DNA of 64,000 nucleotides, from NCBI RefSeq assembly GCF_900091475.1, contig NZ_FMIB01000002.1, positions 5,580,001-5,644,000 on the forward strand. Direction: 5' to 3'. The translations under genes and the position numbers were made by a program. Below the pieces are notes generated by a model. It did no database searches, was not told the origin of the DNA, and saw nothing but the letters and a program-made list of their open reading frames with translations. The DNA is from Micromonospora chersina (lineage in GTDB: Bacteria > Actinomycetota > Actinomycetes > Mycobacteriales > Micromonosporaceae). This document shows, piece by piece, positions 28,092 to 37,956 of this stretch (its first letter is position 1; every line of letters starts with the position of its first letter).

Positions 28092-29017
28092 CCGTCGGAG
28101 TGGCGGTGCTCGGGTCGGGCAACATCGGCACCGACCTGATGATCAAGGTGCTGCGGCTGAGTGACAGCCTGCGGATGGTGGCGATGGCCGGCATCGACCC
28201 GGGGTCCGACGGGCTGGCCCGGGCCCGCCGGCTGGGCGTGGCGACCACCGCCGAGGGCGTCGACGGCCTGGTGGCCATGCCCGAGTTCGCCGACGTGGAG
28301 CTGGTCTTCGACGCCACCTCGGCCGGCGCGCACCGGCGCCACGACGCGGTGCTGCGGTCGCACGGCCGGACCGTTGTCGACCTGACCCCGGCCGCCATCG
28401 GCCCGTACGTGGTGCCGCCGGTCAACCTCGACGAGCACCTGCACCAGCCCAACGTGAACATGGTGACCTGCGGTGGGCAGGCCACCGTGCCGATCGTGCA
28501 CGCGGTCGGCCGGGTCACCCCGGTGGCGTACGGGGAGATCGTCGCCTCGATCGCCTCGAAGTCGGCCGGGCCGGGCACCCGCGCCAACATCGACGAGTTC
28601 ACCGAGACCACGGCCCGGGCCATCGAGGTGGTCGGCGGCGCCGAGCGCGGCAAGGCCATCATCGTGCTGAACCCGGCCGACCCGCCGCTGCTCATGCGCG
28701 ACACCGTCTACTGCCTCTGCCCGGACGCCGACGCCGACCGGACCGCGATCGCCGCGTCGGTGGCCGACATGGTGAAGACCGTGCAGGAGTACGTCCCGGG
28801 CTACCGCCTCAAGCAGGACGTGCAGTTCGACCGGGTGGACACGTACGCGCCGGTGCTGGGCCGGCACTTCACCGGGCTCCAGGTCTCGGTCTTCCTGGAG
28901 GTGTCCGGCGCCGGGCACTACCTGCCCGCGTACGCCGGGAACCTGGACATCATGACCTCGGCCGCGCTGCGCACCGCCGAGCGGCTGGTCACGCTCAGGA
29001 AGGCGGCCGCGCGATGA
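28088..29017 (+). CDS. mhpF: acetaldehyde dehydrogenase (CoA-acylating)
   Basis: 309 residues. Converts the acetaldehyde released by the aldolase to acetyl-CoA with NAD+ and Co[20 protein letters not shown] is the Rossmann site, [19 protein letters not shown] is typical, and [18 protein letters not shown] carries the catalytic cysteine. C-terminal [18 protein letters not shown] is also standard. In this family the enzyme forms a heterotetramer with the aldolase and channels acetaldehyde, and the two genes overlap by ATGA here. Confidence 0.96.
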   Translation: MTVGVAVLGSGNIGTDLMIKVLRLSDSLRMVAMAGIDPGSDGLARARRLGVATTAEGVDGLVAMPEFADVELVFDATSAGAHRRHDAVLRSHGRTVVDLTPAAIGPYVVPPVNLDEHLHQPNVNMVTCGGQATVPIVHAVGRVTPVAYGEIVASIASKSAGPGTRANIDEFTETTARAIEVVGGAERGKAIIVLNPADPPLLMRDTVYCLCPDADADRTAIAASVADMVKTVQEYVPGYRLKQDVQFDRVDTYAPVLGRHFTGLQVSVFLEVSGAGHYLPAYAGNLDIMTSAALRTAERLVTLRKAAAR

Positions 29018-30075
29018 CCGACCTCTACATCCAGGACGTGACGCTGCGCGACGGCATGCACGCCATCGCCCACCGGTACACGGTGGACCAGGTGCGGACC
29101 ATCGCCGCCGCGCTCGACGCGGCCGGGGTGGCCGCCATCGAGGTGGCGCACGGCGACGGGCTGGCCGGCTCCAGCGTCAACTACGGCCACGGCGCGGCCG
29201 GCGACGCCGACTGGATCGCCGCCGCCGCCGAGGTGCTGACCAGTGCGCGGCTCACCACCCTGCTGCTGCCCGGCATCGGCACCATCGCCGACCTGAAGGC
29301 GGCCAAGGCGCTCGGGGTGACCAGCGTCCGGATCGCCACCCACTGCACCGAGGCGGACATCTCCGCGCAGCACATCTCCTGGGCCCGCGAGAACGGCATG
29401 GACGTCTCCGGGTTCCTCATGATGTCGCACATGAACGACCCGGCCGGGCTGGCCGCCCAGGCCAAGCTCATGGAGTCGTACGGGGCGCACTGCGTCTACG
29501 TCACCGACTCCGGCGGGCGGCTGCTCATGTCCGACGTGGCGCAGCGGGTCGACGCGTACCGGCAGGTGCTCGAACCGGAGACGCAGATCGGCATCCACGC
29601 CCACCACAACCTGTCCCTCGGGGTGGCGAACAGCGTGCTGGCCGTCGAGCACGGCCGGATCCCCGGCCCCGGGCCGGCCGGCGCGGACGCCCCGCACGGC
29701 CGGACCGTCCGGGTGGACGCGTCGCTGGCCGGCATGGGCGCGGGCGCCGGCAACGCCCCGCTGGAGGTCTTCGTGGCGGTCGCCGAGCTGCACGGCTGGA
29801 AGCACGGCTGCGACGTGTTCGCGCTCATGGACGCGGCCGACGACCTGGTCCGCCCGCTCCAGGACCGCCCGGTCCAGGTGGACCGGGAGACGCTCTCCCT
29901 CGGGTACGCGGGGGTCTACTCCAGCTTCCTCCGCCACGCCGAGCGCGCCTCCGCCAAGTACGGGGTGGACGTCCGCTCGATCCTGGTCGAGCTGGGCCGG
30001 CGCCGGATGGTCGGCGGCCAGGAGGACATGATCGTGGACGTGGCACTGGACCTGGCCGGCAAGGGGGACTCATGA
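29014..30075 (+). CDS. mhpE: 4-hydroxy-2-oxovalerate aldolase
   Basis: 353 residues, DRE-TIM barrel with a C-terminal communication domain. [15 protein letters not shown] is the metal-binding LRDG motif with catalytic His, [13 protein letters not shown] and [15 protein letters not shown] hold further ligands, and [17 protein letters not shown] is diagnostic. It cleaves 4-hydroxy-2-oxovalerate to pyruvate and acetaldehyde, the latter passing to the partner dehydrogenase. Confidence 0.96.
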   Translation: MTDLYIQDVTLRDGMHAIAHRYTVDQVRTIAAALDAAGVAAIEVAHGDGLAGSSVNYGHGAAGDADWIAAAAEVLTSARLTTLLLPGIGTIADLKAAKALGVTSVRIATHCTEADISAQHISWARENGMDVSGFLMMSHMNDPAGLAAQAKLMESYGAHCVYVTDSGGRLLMSDVAQRVDAYRQVLEPETQIGIHAHHNLSLGVANSVLAVEHGRIPGPGPAGADAPHGRTVRVDASLAGMGAGAGNAPLEVFVAVAELHGWKHGCDVFALMDAADDLVRPLQDRPVQVDRETLSLGYAGVYSSFLRHAERASAKYGVDVRSILVELGRRRMVGGQEDMIVDVALDLAGKGDS

Positions 30076-30845
30076 TCGGACCGGACGTCGCGGGGATCGC
30101 CGAGAAGCTGGGCGCGGCCGCCGACACGGCCACCGCGATCCCGCAGCTCGCCGCCGAGACCGGCCTCGACGTGGACGCCGCGTACGCCGTGCAGGCCGCA
30201 CTGCTGCAGCGCCGACTCGACCGGGGTGAGCGGCTGGTCGGGCTGAAGATGGGGCTGACCAGCAAGGCGAAGATGGCCCAGGTCGGCGTGGACGAGGTGA
30301 TCTGGGGCCGGCTCACCGACGTGATGCGGGTGCCCGACGGCGGCACCGTCGACGTGGCCGACTTCATCCACCCCCGGGTCGAGCCGGAGGTGGCGTTCCT
30401 GCTGGACCGCCTCCCCGAGCCGGGCGAGCCGGTCGGCTCCTTCACCCGGGCCGTGCGCGCGGTCGCCCCGGCGATCGAGCTGATCGACTCCCGGTACGCC
30501 AACTTCACCTTCTCCCTGCCGGACGTCGTGGCCGACAACACCTCGGCCGCCGCGTTCGTGGTCGGCCCCTGGTCGCCGGTGCCGGAGGGCCTGGACAACC
30601 TCGGCGTGCTGCTGGAGATCGACGGCCGGGTCGCGCAGGCCGGCTCGACCGCGGCGATCCTCGGCGACCCGCGCCGGGCGCTGGACGAGGGCATCCGGCT
30701 GGCCGGCCGGCACGGCGTCCGGCTGCGCAAGGGCTGGGTCTTCCTGGCCGGCGCGGCCACCGCCGCCGTGCCGCTGCGCCCCGGCGCGCACGTCCGCGCC
30801 GTCGTGGAGAAGCTCGGCAGCGCGTCGCTGAGGGCGGCCTCATGA
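30072..30845 (+). CDS. nbaG: 4-oxalocrotonate decarboxylase
   Basis: 257 residues, a paralogue of the hydratase in the same operon. Shared pattern: [39 protein letters not shown] and [25 protein letters not shown]. The [21 protein letters not shown] variant and order in the operon point to the decarboxylase, which with Mg2+ removes CO2 from 4-oxalocrotonate to give 2-hydroxypentadienoate for the hydratase. The assignment of decarboxylase versus hydratase between the two copies is by resemblance and position. Confidence 0.85.
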   Translation: MIGPDVAGIAEKLGAAADTATAIPQLAAETGLDVDAAYAVQAALLQRRLDRGERLVGLKMGLTSKAKMAQVGVDEVIWGRLTDVMRVPDGGTVDVADFIHPRVEPEVAFLLDRLPEPGEPVGSFTRAVRAVAPAIELIDSRYANFTFSLPDVVADNTSAAAFVVGPWSPVPEGLDNLGVLLEIDGRVAQAGSTAAILGDPRRALDEGIRLAGRHGVRLRKGWVFLAGAATAAVPLRPGAHVRAVVEKLGSASLRAAS

Positions 30846-31264
30846 CGGCCCGGGTGGTGGCCGGGAAGGCCGTGCCGCGCGGCGCCTTCCCGCACGTCAA
30901 GGTCGCGGGCGGGTTCGTCTTCGTCTCGGGTACGTCGTCGCGCCGGCCGGACAACACCTTCGCCGGTGTCTCGGTCGACGAGTTCGGCACCACCGACCTC
31001 GACATCCGGGCGCAGACCCGGGCCGTGGTCGGGAACATCCGCGACCTGCTCCGCTCGGTCGGCGCCGACCTGAGTGATCTGGTGCAGGTCACCAGCTACC
31101 TGGTCAACATGAACGACTTCGGTGGCTACAACGAGGTGTGGGCGGAGTTCTTCGACGCCACCGGGCCGACCCGGACCACGGTGGCCGTGCACCAGCTTCC
31201 GCATCCGCACCTGCTCATCGAGATGCAGGCCGTGGCACTACTTCCGTCGGGAGGTCCGTCATGA
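30842..31264 (+). CDS. nbaF: RidA/YjgF-family 2-aminomuconate deaminase
   Basis: 140 residues, Rid superfamily trimer fold: [66 protein letters not shown], then [24 protein letters not shown]. In the nba and amn pathways a protein of this family hydrolyses 2-aminomuconate to 4-oxalocrotonate and ammonia. It sits between the decarboxylase and the dioxygenase genes, with ATGA overlaps on both sides, which supports that role over general enamine clean-up. Confidence 0.88.
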   Translation: MTARVVAGKAVPRGAFPHVKVAGGFVFVSGTSSRRPDNTFAGVSVDEFGTTDLDIRAQTRAVVGNIRDLLRSVGADLSDLVQVTSYLVNMNDFGGYNEVWAEFFDATGPTRTTVAVHQLPHPHLLIEMQAVALLPSGGPS

Positions 31265-31785
31265 GTGAGATCGCCGAGCCGTTCAGCTTCTCCGGTTGGA
31301 TCGGGGAGAACCAGCACCTGCTCAAGCCGCCGGTGGGCAACAAGGAGATGCTGCCGGGCAGCGACGACTTCATCGTCATGGTGGTGGGCGGCCCGAACCA
31401 GCGCACCGACTTCCACGTCGACCCGTACGAGGAGTTCTTCTACCAGGTCAAGGGCAACATGCACATCAACCTCATGCTGCCCGAGGGGCCGCGTACGGTG
31501 CACGTGCGCGAGGGTCAGATGTGGATGCTGCCCCGCAACACCCCGCACTCGCCGCAGCGCCCCGAGGCCGGCTCGATCGGCATGGTGATCGAGCGGGTCC
31601 GCGAGGAGGGCACCCTGGAGAAGTTCCAGTGGTACTGCCCCGAGTGCAGCCACAAGGTGCACGAGGTGGAACTCCAGGTGCGCGACATCGCCGCCGACCT
31701 GCCCCCGGTCTTCGCCGAGTTCTACGCCGACGAGAAGGCCCGCACCTGCGGCAACTGCGGCGCGCTGCACCCGGGCAAGGGCTGA
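31261..31785 (+). CDS. nbaC: 3-hydroxyanthranilate 3,4-dioxygenase
   Basis: 174 residues, cupin. The catalytic Fe2+ ligands His52 and Glu58 ([17 protein letters not shown]) and His96 (RNTPHSP) align with His51, Glu57 and His95 of the Cupriavidus enzyme. Bacterial enzymes also have a C-terminal rubredoxin-like metal site, here Cys126-x-x-Cys129 and Cys163-x-x-Cys166. It opens the ring of 3-hydroxyanthranilate to 2-amino-3-carboxymuconate semialdehyde, which would cyclise to quinolinate unless the next enzyme removes it. Confidence 0.96.
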   Translation: MSEIAEPFSFSGWIGENQHLLKPPVGNKEMLPGSDDFIVMVVGGPNQRTDFHVDPYEEFFYQVKGNMHINLMLPEGPRTVHVREGQMWMLPRNTPHSPQRPEAGSIGMVIERVREEGTLEKFQWYCPECSHKVHEVELQVRDIAADLPPVFAEFYADEKARTCGNCGALHPGKG

Positions 31786-32786
31786 TGCCGCACCGCGTCG
31801 TCGACGTGCACACGCACGTCGTACCCAAGGGGTGGCCGGACCTCGCCGCGGCCTGCGGCGGGGCCGGCTGGCCCTGGCTCCGGGTGGACTCCGAGCGCGC
31901 CGCCATGATCATGGTGGGGGAGACGGAGTTCCGGCCGGTCGGCGCGGAGTGCTGGGACCCGGAGACCCGCCTCGCCGACATGGCCGCCGACGGCGTCGAC
32001 GTGCAGGTCGTCTCGCCCACCCCGGTCTTCTTCAGCTACGACCGGCCCGCCGACCAGGCGGTGAAGGTGGCCCGGATCTTCAACGACCTCATGTTGGAGG
32101 TCACCGCCGGTGGCGGCGACCGGCTGGTGCCGTTCTGCCAGGTGCCGTTGCAGGACCCGGACGCCGCCTGCGCCGAGCTGGACCGCTGCCTGGCCGCCGG
32201 GCACGCCGGGGTGGAGATCGGCAACCACGTCGGCGACCGCGACCTCGACGACGCGGGCATCGTGCAGTTCCTGACCCACTGCGCCGAGGTGGGCGCGCCC
32301 GTCTTCGTGCACCCGTGGGACATGCCGGGCGGCCCCCGGCTCGACAGGTGGATGGCCCGCTGGCTGACCGGGATGCCGGCCGAGACGCACCTGTCGGTGC
32401 TGGCGCTGATCCTCGGCGGGGTCTTCGACAAGGTGCCGGACACGCTCCGGATCTGCTTCGCGCACGGCGGCGGCAGCTTCCCGTTCTGGCTGGGCCGCGC
32501 CGACAACGCCTGGCACCGCCGCGGCGACCTGGTACGCGGCGCGTCCAGCGCACCGCCCAGCGCCTACGTCGACCGGTTCAGCGTCGACTCGGTGGTCTTC
32601 GAGCCGGCCGCCCTTCGGCTGCTCGTGGACACGATGGGCGAGGACCGGGTGCTGGTGGGCAGCGACTACCCGTACCCGCTGGGGGAGCGGCCGGTCGGGC
32701 AGGTGGTGCACCGGGCGGAGTTCCTCACCGACGCGCAGCGGGCCAAGCTCCTCGGCGGCAACGCCCTCCGCTTCCTGCACGGCTGA
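31785..32786 (+). CDS. nbaD: 2-amino-3-carboxymuconate-6-semialdehyde decarboxylase (ACMSD)
   Basis: 333 residues, amidohydrolase superfamily. The zinc site is formed by DVHTHVVP (His9, His11), VFVHPWDMPG, CFAHGGGSFPF and VGSDYPYPLGE (Asp). AGVEIGNHVGDRDLDD is ACMSD-like. It decarboxylates ACMS to 2-aminomuconate semialdehyde and so diverts flux from NAD/quinolinate to catabolism. It shares one base with the dioxygenase stop (TGATG), and the two enzymes act in succession. Last gene of the continuous overlap chain. Confidence 0.95.
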   Translation: MPHRVVDVHTHVVPKGWPDLAAACGGAGWPWLRVDSERAAMIMVGETEFRPVGAECWDPETRLADMAADGVDVQVVSPTPVFFSYDRPADQAVKVARIFNDLMLEVTAGGGDRLVPFCQVPLQDPDAACAELDRCLAAGHAGVEIGNHVGDRDLDDAGIVQFLTHCAEVGAPVFVHPWDMPGGPRLDRWMARWLTGMPAETHLSVLALILGGVFDKVPDTLRICFAHGGGSFPFWLGRADNAWHRRGDLVRGASSAPPSAYVDRFSVDSVVFEPAALRLLVDTMGEDRVLVGSDYPYPLGERPVGQVVHRAEFLTDAQRAKLLGGNALRFLHG

Positions 32787-32850
32787 CCGCGCCGCGGGCG
32801 CGCGGCGGGTGGTGAGTGCGAGGGCTGCCGTGACCAGGCAGGATAGGGGC

Positions 32851-34314
32851 ATGGCCGAGCCGCACGACCTGACCGCGCTGGAGCAGGCCGCCGCGATCCG
32901 CCGGGGTGAGCTGTCCAGCGTGGAGCTTGTCGAGCACCACCTGCACCGGGTGGACGCGCTCGCCGACACCCTCGGCGCGTTCGTCACCGTCACCCCGGAA
33001 CGCGCGCGGGCGGCGGCCGCCGCCGCCGACGCCGTGCCGGCGGACCGGCGCGGCCCGCTGCACGGGGTGCCGACCGCCATCAAGGACCTCACGCTCACCG
33101 CCGGCGTCCGCACCACCTTCGGCTCGGCCGCCTTCGCCGACTTCGTGCCGCCGGTCGACGCCGACGTGGTCCGGTTCATGGCCGGCGCCGGGCTGGTGAG
33201 CCTCGGCAAGACCACCACCTCGGAGCTGGGCTGCTCGCTCTACTCCGAGGGGCTCGTCGCGCCGCCGGCCCGCAACCCGTGGGGCCTGGGCTACACGGCC
33301 GGCGGGTCCAGTGGCGGGGCGGCGGCCGCGGTGGCCGGCGGCCTGGTTCCGGTGGCGCAGGGCTCCGACGGCGGCGGTTCGCTGCGCATTCCGGCGTCCC
33401 TCTGCGGCCTGGTCGGCTACAAGCCCAGCCGGGGGCTGGTCTCCGGCGGCCCGCTCGGCTTCGGCGCGTTCGGGCTGCCCATCAGCGGCCCGCTCGGCCG
33501 TACCGTGACCGACGTGGCCGCGTTGCTCGACGTGCTGGCGCAACCGGTGCCCGGCGAGCCGTACCTGGCGCCCGCCGCGCCCACCGGCGGCTACCTGGGC
33601 GCCGCCCGGGCCGCCGCGCCGGGCCGGCTGCGGATCGGCCGGTTCACCGCCCCGATGCTCGCCGACGAGCCGGTCCACCCGGACTGCGTGGCCGCCGTCG
33701 ACCGGGCCGCCGCGCTGCTCAGCGCGGCCGGCCACGAGGTGGTCGACGTCCCCGCGCCGCTCGGCCCCGACGCGTGGCCGCTCTTCGAGACCGTCTGGTA
33801 CGTGCTGGCGCTCGCCCCTGTGCCGGCGGAGCGGGAGAGCGACCTGCTGCCGCTGACCCGGTTCCTCCGGGCCCGGGGCGCGGCCGTCGGCGCCGGGCCG
33901 CTGATGGCCGCGCTCGGCGAACTCCAGGCCCAGGTACGTCGCGGCGTGAGCCGTACCGCCGGGTGCGACCTGCTGCTCTGCCCGACCCTGGCGGCCCCGC
34001 AGGCGCCCGTGGGGGCGTTCGCCAGCCTCGATCCGGCCGAGGATTTCGACCGGCAGCGGCGGTTTTCGCCGTACTGCGCCATCTTCAACGTGACCGGCGA
34101 CCCGTCCGTTTCCCTGCCGGTCGGCCGGACCGCCGACGGGATGCCGGTCGGCGTGCTGCTCACCGGCCGGTACGGCGACGACGCGACATTGATAGCCACT
34201 GCCGCGCAACTGGAGCACGGCTGTGGCGGATGGGATCAGCACCCCGCAATCTGGCGGGCCGTCGACTCCGCTAACGTGAACAGCACAAGCGGAGTCGGGC
34301 GCGCGTCGTCATGA
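32851..34314 (+). CDS. amidase signature family hydrolase
   Basis: 487 residues. The Ser-cisSer-Lys triad is visible: Lys in [15 protein letters not shown], the Gly/Ser-rich loop [15 protein letters not shown] and [22 protein letters not shown] with the nucleophile. It hydrolyses an amide, substrate unknown. The gene starts 64 bp after the operon's last overlap, at ATG 32851 ([20 protein letters not shown]). Since no kynurenine formamidase is visible in the operon, a link to N-formylkynurenine is possible but I have no sequence evidence for it. Indoleacetamide- or aryl-amidase activity is equally likely. Confidence 0.88.
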   Translation: MAEPHDLTALEQAAAIRRGELSSVELVEHHLHRVDALADTLGAFVTVTPERARAAAAAADAVPADRRGPLHGVPTAIKDLTLTAGVRTTFGSAAFADFVPPVDADVVRFMAGAGLVSLGKTTTSELGCSLYSEGLVAPPARNPWGLGYTAGGSSGGAAAAVAGGLVPVAQGSDGGGSLRIPASLCGLVGYKPSRGLVSGGPLGFGAFGLPISGPLGRTVTDVAALLDVLAQPVPGEPYLAPAAPTGGYLGAARAAAPGRLRIGRFTAPMLADEPVHPDCVAAVDRAAALLSAAGHEVVDVPAPLGPDAWPLFETVWYVLALAPVPAERESDLLPLTRFLRARGAAVGAGPLMAALGELQAQVRRGVSRTAGCDLLLCPTLAAPQAPVGAFASLDPAEDFDRQRRFSPYCAIFNVTGDPSVSLPVGRTADGMPVGVLLTGRYGDDATLIATAAQLEHGCGGWDQHPAIWRAVDSANVNSTSGVGRASS

Positions 34315-34370
34315 CCGTCCACCCGACCCGGAAAATTCCTGGTCTCTCTTTCCGCCTGGGGGCGTTGGGA

Positions 34371-34676
34371 TTGTCTGTTACCGAGACGTTGCTGGTCTTC
34401 GTCGGCATCCCGGCGGCCGCCGTGCTGGTGATCGCCGGGCTGGCGGCCGTGGGCAGCCGTGGTGGCGGCGGTGGCGGTGCCAAGCGCTACCGGCCCGGCC
34501 GGCCGTTCGACTTCACTCCGGTCTGGTTCCTGGGCCGCCCGGAGCAGCTGGCCGACTCGGCCGGCACCGCACTGGCCGCCGGCGCGCAGGCGCCGGCGCT
34601 GACCAGCCGCAAGCAGGAGCAGGCCGGCCGGGAGGCGCCGGCCGGTGGAACCGGAGGCGCAAGTGACCGTTGGTGA
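34371..34676 (+). CDS. ctaJ: CtaJ-like small subunit of aa3-type cytochrome oxidase
   Basis: 101 residues if the TTG at 34371 is used: SVTETLLVFVGIPAAAVLVIAGLAAVGS is one membrane helix, then KRYRPGRPFDFTPVWFL and a C-terminal GGASDRW. This matches my memory of actinobacterial CtaJ, a single-helix accessory subunit of cytochrome aa3, encoded beside DUF5130 as here. An ATG at 34311 overlapping the amidase stop would add 20 residues, but that stretch uses A/T-ending codons (AAA ATT CCT GGT TCT) unlike coding DNA in this genome. I therefore favour the TTG, with a G-rich ribosome site before it. No function has been assigned beyond the oxidase supercomplex. Confidence 0.65.
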   Translation: MSVTETLLVFVGIPAAAVLVIAGLAAVGSRGGGGGGAKRYRPGRPFDFTPVWFLGRPEQLADSAGTALAAGAQAPALTSRKQEQAGREAPAGGTGGASDRW

Positions 34677-35076
34677 GAAGCAGGCCGCGACGGGGACCGG
34701 TAACCCGCCCGAGGTCCTGGACGGGCCGTTCTCGACCCGTCAGCTGCTCCGCATCGACGAGGCGCTCCGCCTGGCCGACCAGGGCACCGGCCTGGTCTTC
34801 TCGGTCTACGTGGGCGGCCTCGACGAGCCGATCCGCGAGCACGCCGGGCGGCTGCACCGCCAGCTCGCCGAGCCGGACCGGTCCGTGCTGATCGCCGTGT
34901 CGCCCAACCAGCGGCAGCTCGAGATCATCACCGGCCGGTACGCCCGCAAGCGGATCCCGGACACGTACGCCAAGCTTGCCGCACTCTCCATGGTGGCCTC
35001 GTTCGGCGGCGGCGACCTGGCCGGCGGCATCATCCAGGGCCTCGACCAGCTCGCCAGCCACGCCGGCAAGGGCTGA
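34663..35076 (+). CDS. DUF5130 family protein
   Basis: 137 residues from GTG 34663, with GGAGG five bases before it, so it begins inside the last codons of ctaJ. The domain resembles the TPM/YgcG fold: FSTRQLLRIDEALRLADQGTGLVFSVYVGGLDEP, then VLIAVSPNQRQLEIITGRYARKRIPD and MVASFGGGDLAGGIIQGLDQL. No signal peptide is seen. The M. tuberculosis counterpart lies next to pepN, as here. Function unknown. A 25-bp stem terminator follows the stop. Confidence 0.88.
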   Translation: MTVGEKQAATGTGNPPEVLDGPFSTRQLLRIDEALRLADQGTGLVFSVYVGGLDEPIREHAGRLHRQLAEPDRSVLIAVSPNQRQLEIITGRYARKRIPDTYAKLAALSMVASFGGGDLAGGIIQGLDQLASHAGKG

Positions 35077-35082
35077 GCCCTC

Positions 35083-35137
35083 CCGCACACGAGAAAGCCC
35101 GGCCCGCGCAACGCGGGCCGGGCTTTCTCGTGTGCGG
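35083..35137 (+). terminator. strong terminator after DUF5130
   Basis: A perfect 25-bp stem (35083-35107 with 35113-35137) and a five-base loop GCAAC. It starts seven bases after the DUF5130 stop. One of the longest perfect hairpins in the window. Confidence 0.9.
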
Positions 35138-35170
35138 GGGGCAGCGAGGTCAGGCGCCCGGGTCGACAAA

Positions 35171-35224
35171 CGGCCGGGGCCGGCGCGGGCTCCCACCCAC
35201 ACCGGCCCCGGCCGCGTGCTCGTC
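35171..35224 (-). terminator. terminator of pepN
   Basis: CGGCCGGGGCCGG (35171-35183) pairs perfectly with 35212-35224, with a 28-base loop, two bases beyond the pepN stop. With the DUF5130 terminator it forms a back-to-back pair between convergent genes. Confidence 0.7.
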
Positions 35225-35226
35225 GG

Positions 35227-37782
35227 TCAGGCGCTCCGGGCGTCCCGGGCGCGGGCCTTGAGGGCGCGGGACACGCCGTCGCGGCCCTCCGCCACCAGCC
35301 GGCGCAGCGACGCCGGGTGACCCTCCTGGGCCAGCCAGGCGTCGGTGGCGGCCACCGTGTCCTCCTCGACCAGGTACGCCGGGTAGGCGAGCTGCACGAA
35401 CTCCTGCGCCGGCTCGCTGTCCCGCTGCGCCCACACCTGCGCCGCGGCCTCGAAGTACTTCTCCCGGTACGGCGCGGTGAGCTCCACCTGCGCCGGGTGG
35501 GTGAAGCCCTGCAGCAGCGCCCGGTTGCGCCAGTTCGGCAGCGCCTCCGGGCCGGTGAGCTGCGCCCACACCGCCGCCTTGTTCTCGGCCGTCGGCACGA
35601 GCGCGTGCGCGTACGCGGCCTCCCGCTCGCCGCTGGCGGTCCGGTCGCCGGCCAGCTCGGCCTCCACTTCGGCCGCCCCGGCCGCGCCGTTGGCCACCAG
35701 CGACTGGAGGACGGTCCAGCGCAGCTCGGTGTCCACGGTCAGCCCGTCCGGCACGCCGGCGCCGTCCAGCCAGCCGCGCAGCGTGGCCAGGTCCTCGCCG
35801 GAACGGGCCGCGGAGGCGTACGCCCGCGCCCAGGCGAGCTGGAAGCCGCTGCCCGGCTCGGCCGCGGCGAGCGCGGTGCGGGCGGTCCGGGCCAGCTCGG
35901 CCCAGCCGGTCGGCGCCCAGGCCGGGTCGGCGTAGAAGGTGAGCGTGGTGGTCGCCTGGCGCAGGGTGGCGGTGACCAGGTTGATGTCGGTCTCCGCCGG
36001 CAGCCCGGCCAGCACCAGCGCCACGTAGTCCCGGGCCGACAGCTCGGCGTCGCGGGTCATGTCCCAGGCGGCGGTCCAGCACAGCGCGCGGGCCAGCGAC
36101 GAGTCGAAGCCGGCGATGTGCTGCACCACTGTCGCCATGGACCGCTCGTCGAGCCGCAGCTTCGTGTACGTCAGGTCGTCGTCGTTGAGCAGCAGCACGT
36201 CGGCGGCCTGCTTGCCGTGGAGCACGGACAGCTCGGTCAGCTCGCCGGTCACGTCCACCTCGACCTGCTCCCGGCGGACCAGCCGCCCGTCGGTCAGGTC
36301 GTAGAGGCCCACGCCGATCCGGTGGGTGCGCAGGGTCGGGTGCCCGGCGGGCGCCTCCTGCCGGACCAGCACCCGCTCGTACGTGCCGTCGGCACCGATG
36401 GTCACCTCGGGGCGCAGCGTGTTGACCTGCGCGGTCTCCAGCCACTGGGCGGCGAACTTGCGCAGCTCCCGGCCGGAGGCCGTCTCCAGCTCGGAGAGCA
36501 GGTCGTCGAAGGTGGCGTTGCCCCAGGCGTGCTTGCCGAAGTAGGCCCGCAGGCCGGCCAGGAACGGCTCCTCGCCCACGTACGCGACGAGCTGCTTGAG
36601 CACGCTGGCGCCCTTGGCGTAGGTGATGCCGTCGAAGTTGACCTCGACGGCCTCCAGGTCCGGCATCTCGCAGTAGACCGGGTGGGTGGAGGAGAGCTGG
36701 TCCTGCCGGTAGCCCCAGTTCTTCCGGATGGACAGGAAGGTCGTCCACGCGTCGGAGAAGCGGGTGGCGTGGGTGTTGCACCAGTGGCTGGCCCACTCGG
36801 CGAACGACTCGTTCAGCCACAGGTCGTTCCACCAGCGCATGGTGACCAGGTCACCGAACCACATGTGCGCCAGCTCGTGCAGGATCGTGTTGGCCCTCTG
36901 CTCGTACTCGAAGTCGGTGACCTGCGAGCGGAAGATGTAGTGCGACTCGGCGTGCGTGACGCAGCCGAAGTTCTCCATGGCGCCGGCGTTGAAGTCCGGC
37001 ACCCAGAGCTGGTCGTACTTGGGCAGCGGGTAGCGCACGCCGAACTTCTCGTGGAAGAAGTCGAAGCCCTGCTTGGTGATGAGGAACAGGTCGTCGGCGT
37101 CCATGTACCGCGCCATCGACGCCCGGCAGTAGGCGCCCAGGTCGATGCCGTCGTGGCTGTCCCGCACCTCGTGGTACGGGCCGGCGCAGAGCGCCGTGAT
37201 GTAGGTGCTCATCCGCGCCGACTCGGCGAAGTGGACGGTCTTGAGCCCCTCACCGGCCGGCTCCTCGCGCTCCACCGGCATGTTGGACACCACCCGCCAG
37301 TGCTCCGGGACGGTGGCGTGCCAGGTGTAGACGCTCTTCAGGTCGGGCTGGTCGAAGCAGGCGAAGACCCTCTGCGCGTCGGCGGTCTCGAACTGGCTGT
37401 AGAGGTAGGTCTCGCCGTCCACCGGGTCGACCGTGCGGTGCAGGCCCTGCCCGCTGTTCGAGTAGCCGAAGTCGGCGTCGACCACGAGCACGTTCTCGGC
37501 GGCCAGGCCGGTGAGGGTGAGGCCCTTCTCGGCGGACCAGCCGGCGAGGTCGACCGGGGTGCCGTTCAGCGTCGCCGACCGCACCGACTCGGCGGCCGTC
37601 TCGATGAAGGTGCTCGCCCCCGGCTCGGCGCAGCGGAACCGGACCTCGGTCACCGACCGGAAGGTCTGACCGTCGGCCTGCACCGCGGTCGACAGGTCAA
37701 GGTTGATGTCGTACCCGGTGACGTCGAGCAGGCGGGCCCGCTCGGTGGCCTCGACCTGGGTCAGGTTGCGCACTCCCGGCAC
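35227..37782 (-). CDS. pepN: aminopeptidase N (M1 family)
   Basis: 851 residues from GTG 37782, near the size of the mycobacterial PepN. The zinc-metalloprotease centre HELAHMWFGDLVTMRWWNDLW with NESFAEW gives the HExxH-x18-E ligands. The exopeptidase motif GAMENFGCVTH and the preceding FNAGAMEN loop bind the free N-terminus. N-terminal RVFACFDQPDLKS and C-terminal ERAP1-like helical domain (about 530-845) complete the family layout. No signal peptide, so it acts in the cytoplasm on peptides, including those released by ClpP proteases. GGAG lies eight bases before the start. A frame extension to 37884 is not family-like. Confidence 0.95.
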   Translation of the reverse strand: MPGVRNLTQVEATERARLLDVTGYDINLDLSTAVQADGQTFRSVTEVRFRCAEPGASTFIETAAESVRSATLNGTPVDLAGWSAEKGLTLTGLAAENVLVVDADFGYSNSGQGLHRTVDPVDGETYLYSQFETADAQRVFACFDQPDLKSVYTWHATVPEHWRVVSNMPVEREEPAGEGLKTVHFAESARMSTYITALCAGPYHEVRDSHDGIDLGAYCRASMARYMDADDLFLITKQGFDFFHEKFGVRYPLPKYDQLWVPDFNAGAMENFGCVTHAESHYIFRSQVTDFEYEQRANTILHELAHMWFGDLVTMRWWNDLWLNESFAEWASHWCNTHATRFSDAWTTFLSIRKNWGYRQDQLSSTHPVYCEMPDLEAVEVNFDGITYAKGASVLKQLVAYVGEEPFLAGLRAYFGKHAWGNATFDDLLSELETASGRELRKFAAQWLETAQVNTLRPEVTIGADGTYERVLVRQEAPAGHPTLRTHRIGVGLYDLTDGRLVRREQVEVDVTGELTELSVLHGKQAADVLLLNDDDLTYTKLRLDERSMATVVQHIAGFDSSLARALCWTAAWDMTRDAELSARDYVALVLAGLPAETDINLVTATLRQATTTLTFYADPAWAPTGWAELARTARTALAAAEPGSGFQLAWARAYASAARSGEDLATLRGWLDGAGVPDGLTVDTELRWTVLQSLVANGAAGAAEVEAELAGDRTASGEREAAYAHALVPTAENKAAVWAQLTGPEALPNWRNRALLQGFTHPAQVELTAPYREKYFEAAAQVWAQRDSEPAQEFVQLAYPAYLVEEDTVAATDAWLAQEGHPASLRRLVAEGRDGVSRALKARARDARSA

Positions 37783-37956
37783 TGTTCGTCTCCATCCCAC
37801 TCGTCTCGCCGCGCCCCGCGGCACCGGCCTCCCCGGCCCGCTCGTGACGGCCGGTCCGAAACCGAGTCTTCCATGCACGGACACCCTTCGGTGGCCGAGG
37901 TCACGCTCTCATTCCGGTACCGGTGGATGGCGGGTGGGGTGAGGATCGGAGGGGAA

